From assembly GCF_963678635.1 (NCBI RefSeq), contig NC_087066.1, positions 25,893,986-25,957,985 on the forward strand: 64,000 nucleotides of DNA. The letters run 5' to 3'. Under the pieces are notes generated by a model, which ran no database searches, was not told where the DNA came from, and worked only from the letters and a program-made list of their open reading frames with translations. The translations under genes were made by a program, and so were the position numbers. The DNA comes from Symsagittifera roscoffensis. Taxonomy: Eukaryota; Xenacoelomorpha; Acoela; Convolutidae. Shown here in pieces: positions 1-11,400 of the stretch (within the stretch, counting starts at the first letter, position 1; every line of letters begins with the position of its first letter).

Positions 1-660
1 CGGTTTTTCCTAATTTCAATGTTTTTTTCCAACGCCTCTCCAAGCTGCTAAATTTCAGCCATTGGAGATAAAAGACACCAAGGAGATACTTTTAGACTTG
101 TCTAGTTTCCGGCGGTAAATAACCATCTGAACTTTCGGAAACTTTCGCTAACTGCCAAGTTTCTACTCATCCTTTCCCCATTGAAAGTTCCATTCTCCTC
201 TAGAGAAATACAGCATACTGTTTTTGCCCGGTTTGCAACTTTGAATTTTTTTTGTATGGTTGAAAACCCTCTAAATTGTAAAACTTTATTATCAAAATCT
301 TTAAAACACCAAGTTCCCTCTAATTTCATTTTTCTCGCTTCAAAGTTTGGCAAGTTTCTCATTTGCTATAAGTTGCCCAGAAACGGCCGCCGCCTTTGGA
401 GAGTATTTCAATTTACTGCCTTTTCACCATAAAATATAGGTCAAGTTAAGGAATCAGTTTACTGCTGCTAACAGTTAAGCTACGCTGCCAAAATATCCGG
501 CGAATTTTTATTATATACCATAAAAGTCAATTCCCCAATCACTAACAAATTTCAACTAGGTCGAAAATTAATTTGCCGGAAACAAATTTAACAATTAATA
601 TGATTCATATAATTAGCCAGGAGCAATATTTAGGACCCCAAAAATTGGAATTAGAAAAAA
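1..660. other. AT-rich non-coding stretch, left flank or intron
   Basis: I see no coding signal here. Short ORFs on both strands overlap each other and have no recognisable domain. Because the FN3-type gene begins downstream with an exon of phase 2, its earlier exons must lie to the left of the window, so this is most likely intron. Confidence 0.5.
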
Positions 661-662
661 AT

Positions 663-877
663 TTGTATCGTGTCCCTTGTTGTTAAGCTAAGCTTAGCAA
701 GATCCTAGGTAGGGGTTTCTGCTGCTTTTTTGGTGGAAAATTTCTTTCGTTTACAAAATCCTAGGATGAGGGTCCACCAAAAAATTAAGGGCCCCTTTCC
801 TAGGATTTTGCTTTACGTGAGGACCTCCCCTTAGGAAGGACCCCCCCCCCCCCCTTAGGATCTGGGACACGATACAA
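663..877. mobile_element. Small MITE-like element with 14-bp terminal inverted repeats
   Basis: The ends are exact inverted repeats: TTGTATCGTGTCCC at 663-676 and GGGACACGATACAA at 864-877. The interior repeats the motif TCCTAGG or TCCTAAGG several times in both orientations and has a run of about 15 C at 840-854. There is no ORF. The size (215 bp) and structure fit a non-autonomous DNA transposon. It lies in the intron just 5' of the first visible FN3 exon. I could not define a target-site duplication. Confidence 0.6.
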
Positions 878-1001
878 GACTACTCTAGACAGTTGTTCCT
901 TTCTTGCTGGATTTTACAATTTTGGAAGAACTACATCCTTGTTATTTCAAATAGTAGAATATGCTAGTAAAATTTTATGTTTAACCATCTTTGCTGTTTA
1001 G

Positions 1002-1277
1002 TTCGGATTCCGGTAGCTGCAACCCGACATGTGATTGGGGAAACGGAGACATACAAGAATACACTATATCCAGTGTTGCTGCCCCCGGAACTAAGGTCTT
1101 CATATCCGTGCAAGCATACGTGTTATACGAGGGTTTTGAGAAATTTACGGGAGACAAAGTTGAATTGTGGTTTGGTACCAAGCCAGAAAGAGCTATTGTT
1201 ACTCACTCAACGACTACAACTGGAGTTTTCCTAACCATGTCTCTGCCCAGGGGAAGAACGGACGGATGGAAAGTGAC
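1002..1277 (+). CDS. FN3-type repeat protein, exon 1 of 4 visible
   Basis: This exon is 276 nt, starts after a TTTAG acceptor and ends at AC|GTAAGC. It begins and ends in phase 2. The peptide starts SSDSGSC, contains a C-x3-C pair (GSCNPTC), then a fibronectin-III-like strand with APGT and FISVQAY, then TKP and a GWKVT end. It therefore holds the second half of one FN3 domain and the first half of the next. The protein is probably extracellular, as such arrays are found in adhesion molecules and receptors, but the identity is unknown. The earlier part of the gene lies outside the window. Similarity of this exon to the next three supports it as real coding sequence. Confidence 0.75.
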
Positions 1278-1580
1278 GTAAGCAAAGTATTGATCAACAC
1301 TTTTCATTGTAATGATTTTTTAAACTTACTTCAGAAATCAGAAAAAATTCAACAAATCAGAAGTTGAATAATGGAGGGCACCAACTAAAATTTACTTCGG
1401 CGAGAAAAAAAAAACATTTTACCTAAGCAGAATTTTTTGTTAAAAGTGAGAACTGTGGAATTTGAACTTAGTTTCTTTGGTCAATTTTGACAAAAAGTGT
1501 TTATTCAATCAACTGTTGGTTAAAAAAATTGTAATGATCTATAACACTTTGGATCATTTCGTGACCAATAAGTTTTTCAG

Positions 1581-1856
1581 CTCCCTTAGCGCAGGATCTT
1601 GTACATCACCGTGCGAGCTGGGAGAAACTACGACCAGTCATGAAGTTCAAGGATTCATTCCGGGATCTCTACAAGAGATATCGGTTGTTACCCACATAGC
1701 AGTTCCCGTTTACCCCAGGATACAAGGAGAGGCGTACAATTTCTTCGTAACTCTGATTCCGGCCACGCCTACCTGGACTGCGTCTCCATCCTCTACTAGT
1801 GATAGCATCACAGTCTACTACTCAGTGGAACATCAGATAAGCGGAGTTCACCTTGA
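1581..1856 (+). CDS. FN3-type repeat protein, exon 2 of 4 visible
   Basis: This exon has the same length as the previous one (276 nt) and the same phase 2 at both ends. Acceptor is TTTTTCAG and donor GA|GTAAGT. It opens with SSLSAGSC and the C-x3-C pair GSCTSPC, followed by VQGFIPGSLQEISVVT, which matches the E-F strand region of FN3. A second acceptor eight bases downstream (CTTAG at 1585-1589) is also in phase 2, so the exact start could shift by three codons. The second half (TPTWTASPSSTSDSITVYYS) looks like the A and B strands of the next FN3 domain. Confidence 0.75.
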
Positions 1857-3584
1857 GTAAGTAAAGTCCCGCAGTGGCAAAATGGATTAAAATTGATTAT
1901 ATACTGAAAGATCTACAGATTAACGTAAGTATAGAATCGATTTATCTGCAACCAGTGTGCGAGCGATAATAGATTCTGAGCAAATGGAATCCATTTTTTT
2001 CCACCAAAAATAAATGGATTAAAGTGCCAAAATAATCAATTTTTCTATTGTGTAAAACCTGTATATAACCTGTAGATAGTCTGCATATAGTCAGTTTATA
2101 ATCATTACATAATAACACCTTTAGATTATCTGTAGATAGTTGGTATATAATCTGTATAAAATCTGTACAAAATCTGTACAACTGTATCAAATTGATTATT
2201 GCCTAAAAACTGTAGGTGTAACAATTTCAATTTTGATCATTCAACAAAAATTTGCAATCAGGAAAAATTTTCCTGAGTATTATAGTGAGCTGAACTCACT
2301 TAAGGAAAAATGATTACCGCAAGCTACAAGTTTCAAGAGATCCCTCTAAGATTTCGCAATCTAAGGGTTTTCACGAAAAAAAAAGTAATTTTGTGCAAAA
2401 CTTCTTCAAATGCCATTTAAAATATCAACCTGCAGCGCAATTTTGTGCGATAAAAACATCAATAAAAAATTAGAAAAGCTATCGGAGCCATTTTTTTGCT
2501 GCAACTTATTTACGCAATAAGGAATTTACTTTTTTAGATCAAACATCATCACAAAACTTTCAAGAAAAAGCTTACATTTTATCTTTATTTCAATATACTC
2601 ATTCTATCTGATTGGCAAGAGTGTTGAGAAAATCAGTGTATAATCTGTAAAAATAATGTATTTAATCTGTTTATAGTCTGTATTTAATCTGTATGTAATC
2701 CGTATGTTTTCCTTAGATAATCTGTAGATAATTTTTATTTAATCTGTTTTAGAGTATTTTGGAAAAAATTTAGTGTTTTGGCAAAATTTGCTTCAAAAGT
2801 TTTCAAATTTAGCACACTAATTGAGACGTTCAGAACAAGTTATTTATTTAAAAACTCAATCGTTTCCATAAAATGCTTCTGAAATTTTGTAGTTTTATTT
2901 ACAAATGCAAGTGTTCAAAGTAACTTGAAATGATCAAAGTTTGAGACACTTGAAAATTTTACCAATTCAAGTTATCAAAACAATTTCAATCTTTCAATGT
3001 TCCACATTTTTATAGATTTATTCAAAAACTTGGACTGTTCAAGTTTCACTTATTCATGTAATTTGCCTCAAAATTGCAATTTTTTTGTCACGTTGATCAA
3101 ACCATCAAGTTAATTGAAATCATACCAATGTGTTGAAAACTTCACTTCAAGTTAACGAACTTGCTAGTTCGTTTCAGAAGCACTGATGAAATTGCTCAGT
3201 GTCACCAATATTGACAAAAAATGGTTTGTTTCGTTCTCAGCTTTGTATCTTTTTTTTTAACAAAAGGGGCATGTAGGATAAAGTTCGCTTTGAGAATATC
3301 GTCATATCGCATAATCGATTACCTGCCCTGGTAAAGATATTGTACGAGGAGAAGCTCTCATTTGCTTTTTTCTTCTAATCTACCACAGCCTGACCAATTT
3401 TGGCTGCAACGGTGGTACTACATGAAAATTCTAGACTAAAAAAATGTTGAGTCCTAAAAAAGAGCCTCTCTCAACAAGATAAATCTGCCTGGCAAATATT
3501 AGAAAACGCACTAAGTTCAGACAGGCATGATAGCCTTTCATAGTTTCTCTGCAAATCGCTGAAACCCTAATTAATATGTTTTAG
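1857..3584 (+). other. Intron of the FN3-type gene
   Basis: This 1.7 kb intron is AT-rich. It contains two blurred short-period arrays rich in ATCTGTA and TATAATCTG (about 2050-2190 and 2630-2745). I see no additional exon with the C-x3-C signature on either strand. Confidence 0.6.
2050..2190. repeat. Degenerate short-period repeat, CTGTATATAAT-like
   Basis: The phrase CTGTA followed by TA or GA and AT recurs roughly every 10-13 bases. A second block of the same phrase lies at about 2630-2745. This is simple-sequence DNA inside an intron. Confidence 0.5.
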
Positions 3585-3857
3585 CTCAGATTTTGGTAGC
3601 TGCATTTCCGTTTGCGACGCTAGCGGTTTAACAACATACACAGTAACTGGAATTGATCCTGGAACAGTCACCAAGATAGGCGTTCAGGCATTCATATTCC
3701 ATGGTTCTCAACACGGTCGACATTTTGGAGAAAAACTAGAACAAGACTATGCGACAAAGCCAGTGGTACCGTCAGCAGTCAATTTTGCTAATACTGAGAC
3801 TACTATTTCCAGCTCATTTGTTCAATCTGCTGGACATGCAAACGGATGGCTTGTGAC
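3585..3857 (+). CDS. FN3-type repeat protein, exon 3 of 4 visible
   Basis: This exon is 273 nt, phase 2 at both ends, with acceptor TGTTTTAG and donor AC|GTAAGC, the same donor as exon 1. It opens SSDFGSC and has the C-x3-C pair GSCISVC. The segment YTVTGIDPGTVTKIGVQAF is the clearest FN3 match in the series (strand, then PGT turn, then V-x-A). The end, GHANGWLVT, parallels RTDGWKVT in exon 1. Three near-equal exons in the same phase point to growth by repeated exon duplication. Confidence 0.8.
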
Positions 3858-4070
3858 GTAAGCAACTCGAGATCTGCTCGTCCTCATGCTTAATGATAAC
3901 TCAAAATTTCAACTAGCGCAAAAAAATGAACCTTGGTTTTTGATCATTTTTTTTTTAAAATGTGATAATAAATTTTAAATTTTTTTCGCAGAATACGTTT
4001 TACATTGATGTTTTTTTCTTAGAAACTCAAAAAATGAACTGTCCAGATTTGTCTATAACCTGTTTTCTAG

Positions 4071-4255
4071 CTCATCAGGTGGATCATGCACGGCCGGTTG
4101 TACGGTTCAAGCCTCGAGTCCTCACGTAACTATTAGCGGATTGCTCCCAGGCACAGAGTATAGTATAACAGTGGAACCCTTCGCAACAGTCTCAGCTGGA
4201 GTCACAGTAATGGGCGTAGTTTATCAGAGTGCTTGGTCAACAGCACCCCCTGCAG
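4071..4255 (+). CDS. FN3-type repeat protein, exon 4 of 4 visible (half-length)
   Basis: This exon is 185 nt, enters in phase 2 after TTTTCTAG and leaves in phase 1 at CAG|GTAAGC. It carries the second half of an FN3 domain: GSCTAGC (the C-x3-C pair), ISGLLPGTEYSITVEPF and then a domain-boundary tail STAPPAG. The switch from phase 2 to phase 1 means the series of mid-domain exons ends here and the next exon should start at a domain boundary. I could not find that next exon in the repeat-rich DNA downstream, except possibly the broken FN3-like piece at 14.8 kb. Confidence 0.75.
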
Positions 4256-4675
4256 GTAAGCTCATCATACGAGTAAAATTGTTAAGTGGGTATACCCAAA
4301 GTTATAGATATATTGACCCCCTCAAGTGTATTTTTCAAGGGACACTGACATTACGGTTAAGGAACTTCAGATTCCCCGCATACTTCCACCTGCACACACG
4401 TAGATAGCTTAATACTAATGCAGACACACTGATTTAATTCTCAACCTCAAACAACTGATTTAATGTGGCAACACTTGTTTTTCTGAAATTTTGCAAATTT
4501 TGAATTATATCATTCTTTTTACCTGATACTTTTAGGACTAATCAGGCGCAGAACTAAGATTTTTAAACGTTTTTCAAGTTTTTGCCAATTGTTTTTGGTC
4601 GCAAACCAAATTGATTACCGAGCTCTCCTTGAACACTATAAAGACCATATGCAGCAACAAAAAATGTGTCATACT

Positions 4676-4985
4676 TGTTACAAAAATTCTGTGTGGCACT
4701 TGTTGAAAAAAAATTGTTTCGCACTTGTTGCAAAAAAAAAAATTTGCCACATTTGTTGCAAAAAATTTCCGTGCGAATCTGTGAGGATTTGCCAAAAAGT
4801 TGTGTGTCAAACTTGTTGCAAAAAATTCTGCGTCCCACTTGTTGCAAAAAAAATCTGTGTTGCACTTGTTGCAAAAAGTTCTGTTTCGCACTTGTTGCAA
4901 AAAATTCTGTGTCGCACTTATTGCAAAAAAATTCTACGTCGCACTTGTTGCAAAAAAATTCTGGTTCCCACTTGTTGCGAAAAAT
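4676..4985. repeat. Minisatellite, unit about 27 bp (CACTTGTTGCAAAAAATTCT)
   Basis: About eleven degenerate units share the core CACTTGTTGCAAAAA followed by TTCTGTGTCG. Long overlapping ORFs exist in several frames here, but they are translations of the repeat. The array spans the left edge of the 3.6 kb duplication. Confidence 0.85.
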
Positions 4986-5224
4986 ATATTTTTTGGGCAT
5001 TTAAAACGAAATCGATTTCATGGAACTAATTAACGACTTAGTTTGTTAAAAAATTTTAATAACAATCCAAATTGAAACATAGTTTTGTGTCTGTATTTAT
5101 GCTTGCGATTAGCAAGCCGGAATATAGACTTTTGTTCAAGTTAGAAACTTGCCAAGCAGAATTACTTGAATATTTTGCATCTTGGTTCATGATGAGTTTA
5201 AATTTTGGTGCGTTCCCGGGCGTT

Positions 5225-5292
5225 TTACCTTGGAGGTTACAAATATGCCTGGGACGGCATAGGTCCAGGGTTCGAATCTGTCCAGGACCTAT
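5225..5292 (+). repeat. tRNA-like module (SINE head), copy A
   Basis: GGTTCGAATCT at 5269-5279 matches the RNA polymerase III B box. About 40 bases upstream, CTTGGAGGTTAC resembles an A box. The T-stem pairs poorly, so this is a tRNA-derived repeat rather than a working tRNA gene. The same sequence recurs exactly 3625 bp downstream. Confidence 0.45.
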
Positions 5293-5879
5293 TTTTTCTA
5301 GCCTGATTTAATCTTTTTCAATTAAAAATGCCGGTTAATTATTGCCTGCTTATCGGTTCTTAGTTGTCACATCTTGAAATTGTGGTTTTTTGCTGAGCGC
5401 ATTTTTCTTTAATGTTGATTTTAGTATTTACTCCTACAGTTTGTAATTTTACTAAGCTCGACTTCGTATTTTCTTTTCTGTTTTTTTTTGCATAAAAAGT
5501 TACTCGGCCCAGATTTTTTGGTCCAATTTGCAGGCAGAATGGCTTGTATTTGGGTGGTCCAGAGTAAACACAACTTTAACACTCACGTACTTACTTTTTA
5601 AGTTGATGAAAGTTTGTTGAAGTTTCTCTTTTTTCGTGATGAAAATTTATTTCCTTTTTTATCGGAAAAATTTAAGTTTTCCCCAGAAATAACACCTGAT
5701 TTTTAAAATAGTGGTGTCCATTGAAGAACCGCTTACTTCTCTGTGTGCCTCTATACTCCCCTTTTTACTTGACCCCTCTGTCTACAGCCTTCAAAAAACG
5801 ATTCGGGGGAAATAATTGACCCAATTATTTTTTTTCTTTATACACCATTCTCAAATAAGATATTTTGGTTTCAATAAAT

Positions 5880-7160
5880 AGGACGGTTTCGAAAAAGTCC
5901 TTGAAAATGCCGCTACTCCTAAATTTCACGGATGTAAAGGTCAGGCCCTCGTAATAGTCAACTTTTGATTTTCGACCGTTTGCGAATCTTTTTTGTTTTT
6001 TCAAGAAAACTAACCTATCAAATGTGATATTATGGATTCAATGGAGATAAAGTGTAATGTGAGGCTCCCTTTCCTTGGGGATCACTCACAAATATTTCTA
6101 AAAAAAAGTTACCACCGCCCTCAGAAAAGTCCTTGGGCATTTTTGATTTTTGACCGTTTGTTAGACATTTTGAAAATGATCGAAAACTACCCTGCTTTAT
6201 CTAAGATTTTAAGTTCAGTTCAAAAAACGGGTTGTGAGAAGTTATTTGCCATGAAGACTACGCCAAATTTTTTTAAAAAACCCAAAGTTACGGCCCTCGG
6301 AAAAGTAAAAAAGTTGATGTTCGACCGTCTTGTTAACCTTTTTGTTTTGTCCCAAAAACTAACCCAGCAAATTCCATATTGTAGATTGAGAGTACTGCAG
6401 TCGCTTTCTATTGGGGGGTCACTTAAAAAAAAATTTCACATAAAAAGTTACCGTTCATCGAAAAATTCTAGAAAATTTTTGATTTTTGAGCGTTTCTTGG
6501 ACTTTTCGAATATTCTCAAACATTACACTGCTTTATATGAGAATTTGGCTTCAATTCAAAGAACATCCGATTTCTATAGTAATTTCGGATGCAGTTCTTG
6601 CATTTTTGCAGGATCTTGGGACTTCTGCAAGGTCATTCATGAGGGAGACTTTATCAAAATTTTTCTGACACCGAAAGTTTTGACCTTCGGAGAAGTCAAT
6701 TTTTTTTGTTGACCGTTTCCCGAATCTTTTTGCATTTTTCTCAAGAACCGACCTCTCAAATTTGATGTTTTGGATCCAATGAAGACAGCGGGGAGTGGGA
6801 AATTCCCCTTGTTTAGCAGTTTTTCACAAAAGTTTGTACACAAAAATTTACCGTCAAATCTCTGCATTTTTTAGTTTTCTACTGTTTTAAGATTTTTTGA
6901 ATATTTATCTAAGGTTTCATGTTGAATTCAAAGAGCGATTTCTGTGAATGTCATTTGCTTTAAGACTACGCAAAAAATTGCCTGACACCGAAAGTTATGA
7001 CACTTGAAAATTTCGATAAGGGATTTTTCGATGTCTTTTTGATTTTTCTCTTAATAAGTTTTCTCTAGAACTAACGGCTCAATTCTGAGCTTTTTGGTTC
7101 AATCGAAAACACGGGTTGCGTGAATCCCGTCTGCATAAACACAAAAAGTTATGAATCTTG
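5880..7160. repeat. Degenerate tandem array, unit about 155-225 bp, copy A
   Basis: A phrase like TTTTTGACCGTTT recurs at about 5973, 6150, 6320, 6483, 6707 and 6871. It is followed by CAAGAAACTAACC-like and TTGATATTATGGATTCAATG-like phrases and preceded by CCTCGGAAAAGT. The units are too diverged for recent amplification, so the array predates the 3.6 kb duplication that copied it whole. Confidence 0.6.
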
Positions 7161-8428
7161 GAATTGTCAAAACTTTGATTTGTTTTATGTGTTTTTTTTT
7201 GCTAACTATCCGGCCAATCTAAAGGAAAACGTTTATTTGAAACAACAGGTTGCTCCAAGCTTTAATTCATTTTTGTTTGTTTCCAATTTAATTAGGAGAA
7301 AAAATATGGCCCTCAAAGGAAATAAGTTTCTGGATCTTCCATCCACGCAAAATTATTAGGAAGTTAAAAAAGCCAACAGCAGAACAAAAGCACTCAAATG
7401 AAGGTTACTCGAAAAGTTAACTCCATTATCAAACAGCAAACAAGTAAAGATAACAAAAAAACTTGATTAATTTATAATTTCTTAAGTTGAAGTTAATTTT
7501 TAGATTTCACAGCGGAATACAAGTTTTACCGAACAGTCCAATTTTTTTAAATTGAGTTAGCATTATCAAAAAAGTGATCATCCCAAACTGCAGTTGAAAT
7601 TCAAAGGGCTGTAACGCCATCTATCATTTTTTTAAATATTGTAAGTTAAATTTTTTAAAAAAGAACAAGTGTTTTTTTTTCATTTACTTGTGTTTTTTTT
7701 TTTACTCTTTTCCAACAGTCTGCTGGATTTGTTTCCAAAAAAAAATCAGTTTTTTTTCTTCTGTATACTTGCTTACATTGATTTTTACCCACTGTCTGTT
7801 GGCTTTGTTTTCAAACTTATTTTTATCTATACTTGCAGTAGCAGTATTAGAGTGGGTTAAGCACGAGGGGCTTCTCTCAGGTATTCGACTCTTTAGGTAC
7901 GATTTTCCGACATTCATTATCGGTCGAGGCTAATACTGCTCCAAAGGCTGGTTTGGCTTCAATGTATGATAATTTGCGCCGGAATAAAACGCTTTTTGTT
8001 GTAGTCCAAAAAATTGAGGGAAAGCATATGCTTAATGTTTTTACATTTTCATAACCTAAATTGTTCAGGGCACATATTTAGCAACAAACATTTCAAAAAA
8101 AACATCCAATTTCTATAGTAATTTTGGATGCAGTTCTTGCATTTTTACAGGATCTTGGGACTTCTGCAACATCATTGTTTTAAAATTGTAAGACTGTTTA
8201 AATATCTTGTACTTTGTCTAAAAAGATGTTAAGACAACCACCCGGGTTGACCTCCATAGACCAAAAATGCTAATTATACAATTCCATAAACTAAGTCTAT
8301 GAAAAAATACTAATCATACAAATTTCATACATTTTGCTCAAATGGTGTCATAGAATTTTCGAAGAACTTTTCTCTTGTTTTGGCATAAATTTTGGTGTAC
8401 CGTACTAAATAAAAAAGAAAAAATTTTT

Positions 8429-11400
8429 GTCAAACTGGTTGCAAAAAATTCTGCATCCCACTTGTTGCAAAAAAAATCTGTGTTGCACTTGTTGCAAAAA
8501 GTTCTGTTTCGCACTTGTTACAAAAAAATCTCTGTGTCGCACTTATTGCAAAAAAATTCTACGTCGCACTTGTTGCAAAAAAATTCTAGTTGCCACTTGT
8601 TGCGAAAAATAATTTTTTTGGGCATTTTATACGAAATCGATTTCATGGAACTAATTAACGACTTAGTTTGTTAAAAATTTTTTATAATAATCCAAATTGA
8701 AACATAGTTTTGTGTCTGTATTTACGCTTGCGATTAGCAAGCCGGAAATTAGACTTTTGTTCAAGTTAGAATTTTGCCAAACAGAATTACTTGAATATTT
8801 TGCATCTTGGTTCATGATGAGTTTAAGTTTTGGTGCGTTCCCGGGCGTTTTATCTTGGAGGTTACAAATATGCCTGGGACGTCATAGGTCCAGGGTTCGA
8901 ATCTGTCCAGGACATATTTTTTCTAGCCTGATTTAATCTTTTTCAATTAAAAATGCCAGATAATTATTTGCCTGCTTATCGGTTCTTAGTTGTCACATCT
9001 TGAAGTAGTGGTTTTTTGCTGAGCGCTTTTTTCTTTAATGTTGATTTTAGTATTTACTCCTACAGTTTGTAATTTTACTAAGCTCGACTTCATATTTTTT
9101 TTCTGTTTTTTTTGCATAAAAAGTTACTCGGCCTAGATTTTTTTGGTCCAATTTGCAGGCAGAATGGCTTAAATTTGGGTGATCCAAAGCAAACACAACT
9201 TAAACACTCACGTACTTACTTTTCAAGTTGATGAAAGTTTGTTGAAGTTTCTCTTTTTTCGTGATGAAAATTTATATCCTTTTTTATCGGAAAAATTTAA
9301 GTTTTACCCAGAAATAACATCTGATTTTTAAAATAGTGGTGTCCATTGAAGAACCGCTTACTTCTCTGTGTGCCTCTATACTCCCCTTTTTACTTGACCC
9401 CTCTGTCTACAGCCTTCAAAAAACGATTCGGGGAAATAATTGAACCAATTATTTTTTTTCTTTTTACACCATTCTCAAATAAGATAGTTTGGTTTCAATA
9501 AATAGGACGGTTTCGAAAAAGTCCTTGAAAATGCCGCTATTCCTAAATTTCACGCATGTAAAGGTCAGGCCCTCGTAATAGTCAATTTTTTGATTTTCGA
9601 CCGTTTGCGAATCTTTTTTGTTTTTTCAAGAAAACTAACCTATCAAATCTGATATTATGGATTCAATGGAGATAAAATTTAATGTGAGGCTCCCTTTTCT
9701 TGGGGATCACACACAAATATTTCTAAAAAAAAGTTACCAACGCCCTCAGAAAAGTCCTTGGGCATTTTTGATTTTTGACCGTTTGTTAGACATTTTGAAA
9801 ATGATCGAAAACTACCCTGCTTTATCTAAGATTTTAAGTTCAGTTGAAAAAACGGGTTGTGAGAAGTTATTTGCCATGGAGACTACGCCAAATTTTTTTA
9901 AGAAACCCAAAGTTACGACCCTCGGAAAAGTAAAAAAAATTGATATTCGACCGTCTTGTTAACCTTTTTGTTTGTCTCAAAAACTAACCCAGCAAATTCT
10001 ATATTGTAGATTGAGAGTACTGCAGTCGCTTTCTATTGGGGGCTCACTTAAAAAAAAAATTTCACATAAAAAGTTACCGTTCTACGAAAAATTCTAGAAA
10101 ATTTTTGATTTTTGTGCGTTTCTTGGACTTTTCGAATATTCTCAAACATTACACTGCTTTATATGAGAATTTGGCTTCAATTCAAAGAACATCCGATTTC
10201 TATAGTAATTTCGGATGCAGTTCTTGCATTTTTGCAGGATCTTGGGACTTCTGCAAGGTCATTCATGAGGGAGACTTTATCTAAATTTTTCTGACAGCGA
10301 AAGTTTTGACCTTCGGAAAAGTCAATTTTTTGTTGACCGTTTCCCGAATCTTTTTGCTTTTTTCTCGAAAACCGACCTCTCAAATTTGATGTTTTGGATC
10401 CAATGAAGACAGCGGGGAGTAGGAAGTTCCTCTTGTATAAGAAGTTTTTCACAAAAGTTTGTACACAAAAAATTACCGTCGAATCTCTGCAATTTTTAGT
10501 TTTCTACTGTTTTAAGTTTTTTTGATTATTTATAAAGGTTTCATGTTGAATTCAAAGAGCGATTTCTGTGAATGTCATTTATTTTAAAACTACGCAAAAA
10601 TTTGCCTGACACCGAAAGTTATGACACTCGAAAAATTCAGAAAGGGATTTTTCGATGTCTTTTTTGATTTTTCTCTTAATAAGTTTTCTCTAGAACTAAC
10701 GGCTCAATTCTGAGCTTTTTGGTTCAATCGAAAACACGGGTTGCGTGAATCTCTTCTGCATAAACACAAAAAGTTATGATTCTTGGAATTGTCAACACTT
10801 TGATTTGTTGTACGTATTTTTTTTGCTAACTATCCGGCCAATCTAAAGGAAAACGTTTATTTGAAACAACAGGTTGCTGCAAGCTTTAATTCATTTTTGT
10901 TTGTTTCCAATTTAATTAGGAGAAAGAATATGGCCCTCAAAGGAAATAAGTTTCTGGATCTTCCATCCACGCAAAATTATTAGGAAGTTAAAAAAGCCAA
11001 CAGCAGAACAAAAGCACTCAAATGAAGGTTACACGAAAAGTTAACTCCATTATCAAACAGCAAACAAGTAAAGATAACAAAGAAACTTGATTAATTTATA
11101 ATTTCTTAAGTTGAAGTTAATTTTTAGATTTCACAGCGGAATAAAAGTTTTAGCGAACAGTCCAATTTTTTTAAATTGAGTTAGCATTATCAAAAAGTGA
11201 TCTTGCGAAACTGCTGTTGAAATTCGAAGGGCTGTAACGCCATCTATCATTTTTTTTAAATATTGTAAGTTAAATTTTTTAAAAAAGAACAAGTGTTTTT
11301 TTTTTCGTTTACTTGTGTTAATTGACTCTTTTCCAACAGTCTGCTGGATTTGTTTCCAAAAAAAATCAGTTTTTTTTTCTTCTGTATACTTGCTTACATT

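Larger units (their letters stand above)
4804..8428. repeat. 3.6 kb tandem repeat unit, copy A
   Basis: Copy A (3625 bp) is followed directly by a near-identical copy B. In order it holds minisatellite units, a tRNA-like module near 5.25 kb, a blurred 170-bp array at 5.88-7.16 kb, an AT-rich tail and the left end of a MITE (from 8241). ORFs inside are not supported: the 226-codon frame at 6032-6712 is interrupted in copy B. I see no transposase or reverse transcriptase in it. Confidence 0.85.

Noticed and set aside
4676-4985. CRISPR-like array
   Set aside because: Units are contiguous without unique spacers, and this is an animal genome.
4563-5033. Several Cys/Lys-rich ORFs on both strands
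   Set aside because: They are translations of the 27-bp minisatellite in different frames.
6032-6712. 226-codon plus-strand ORF in the 3.6 kb unit
   Set aside because: It is made of degenerate tandem repeat sequence, is broken in copy B and has no domain.
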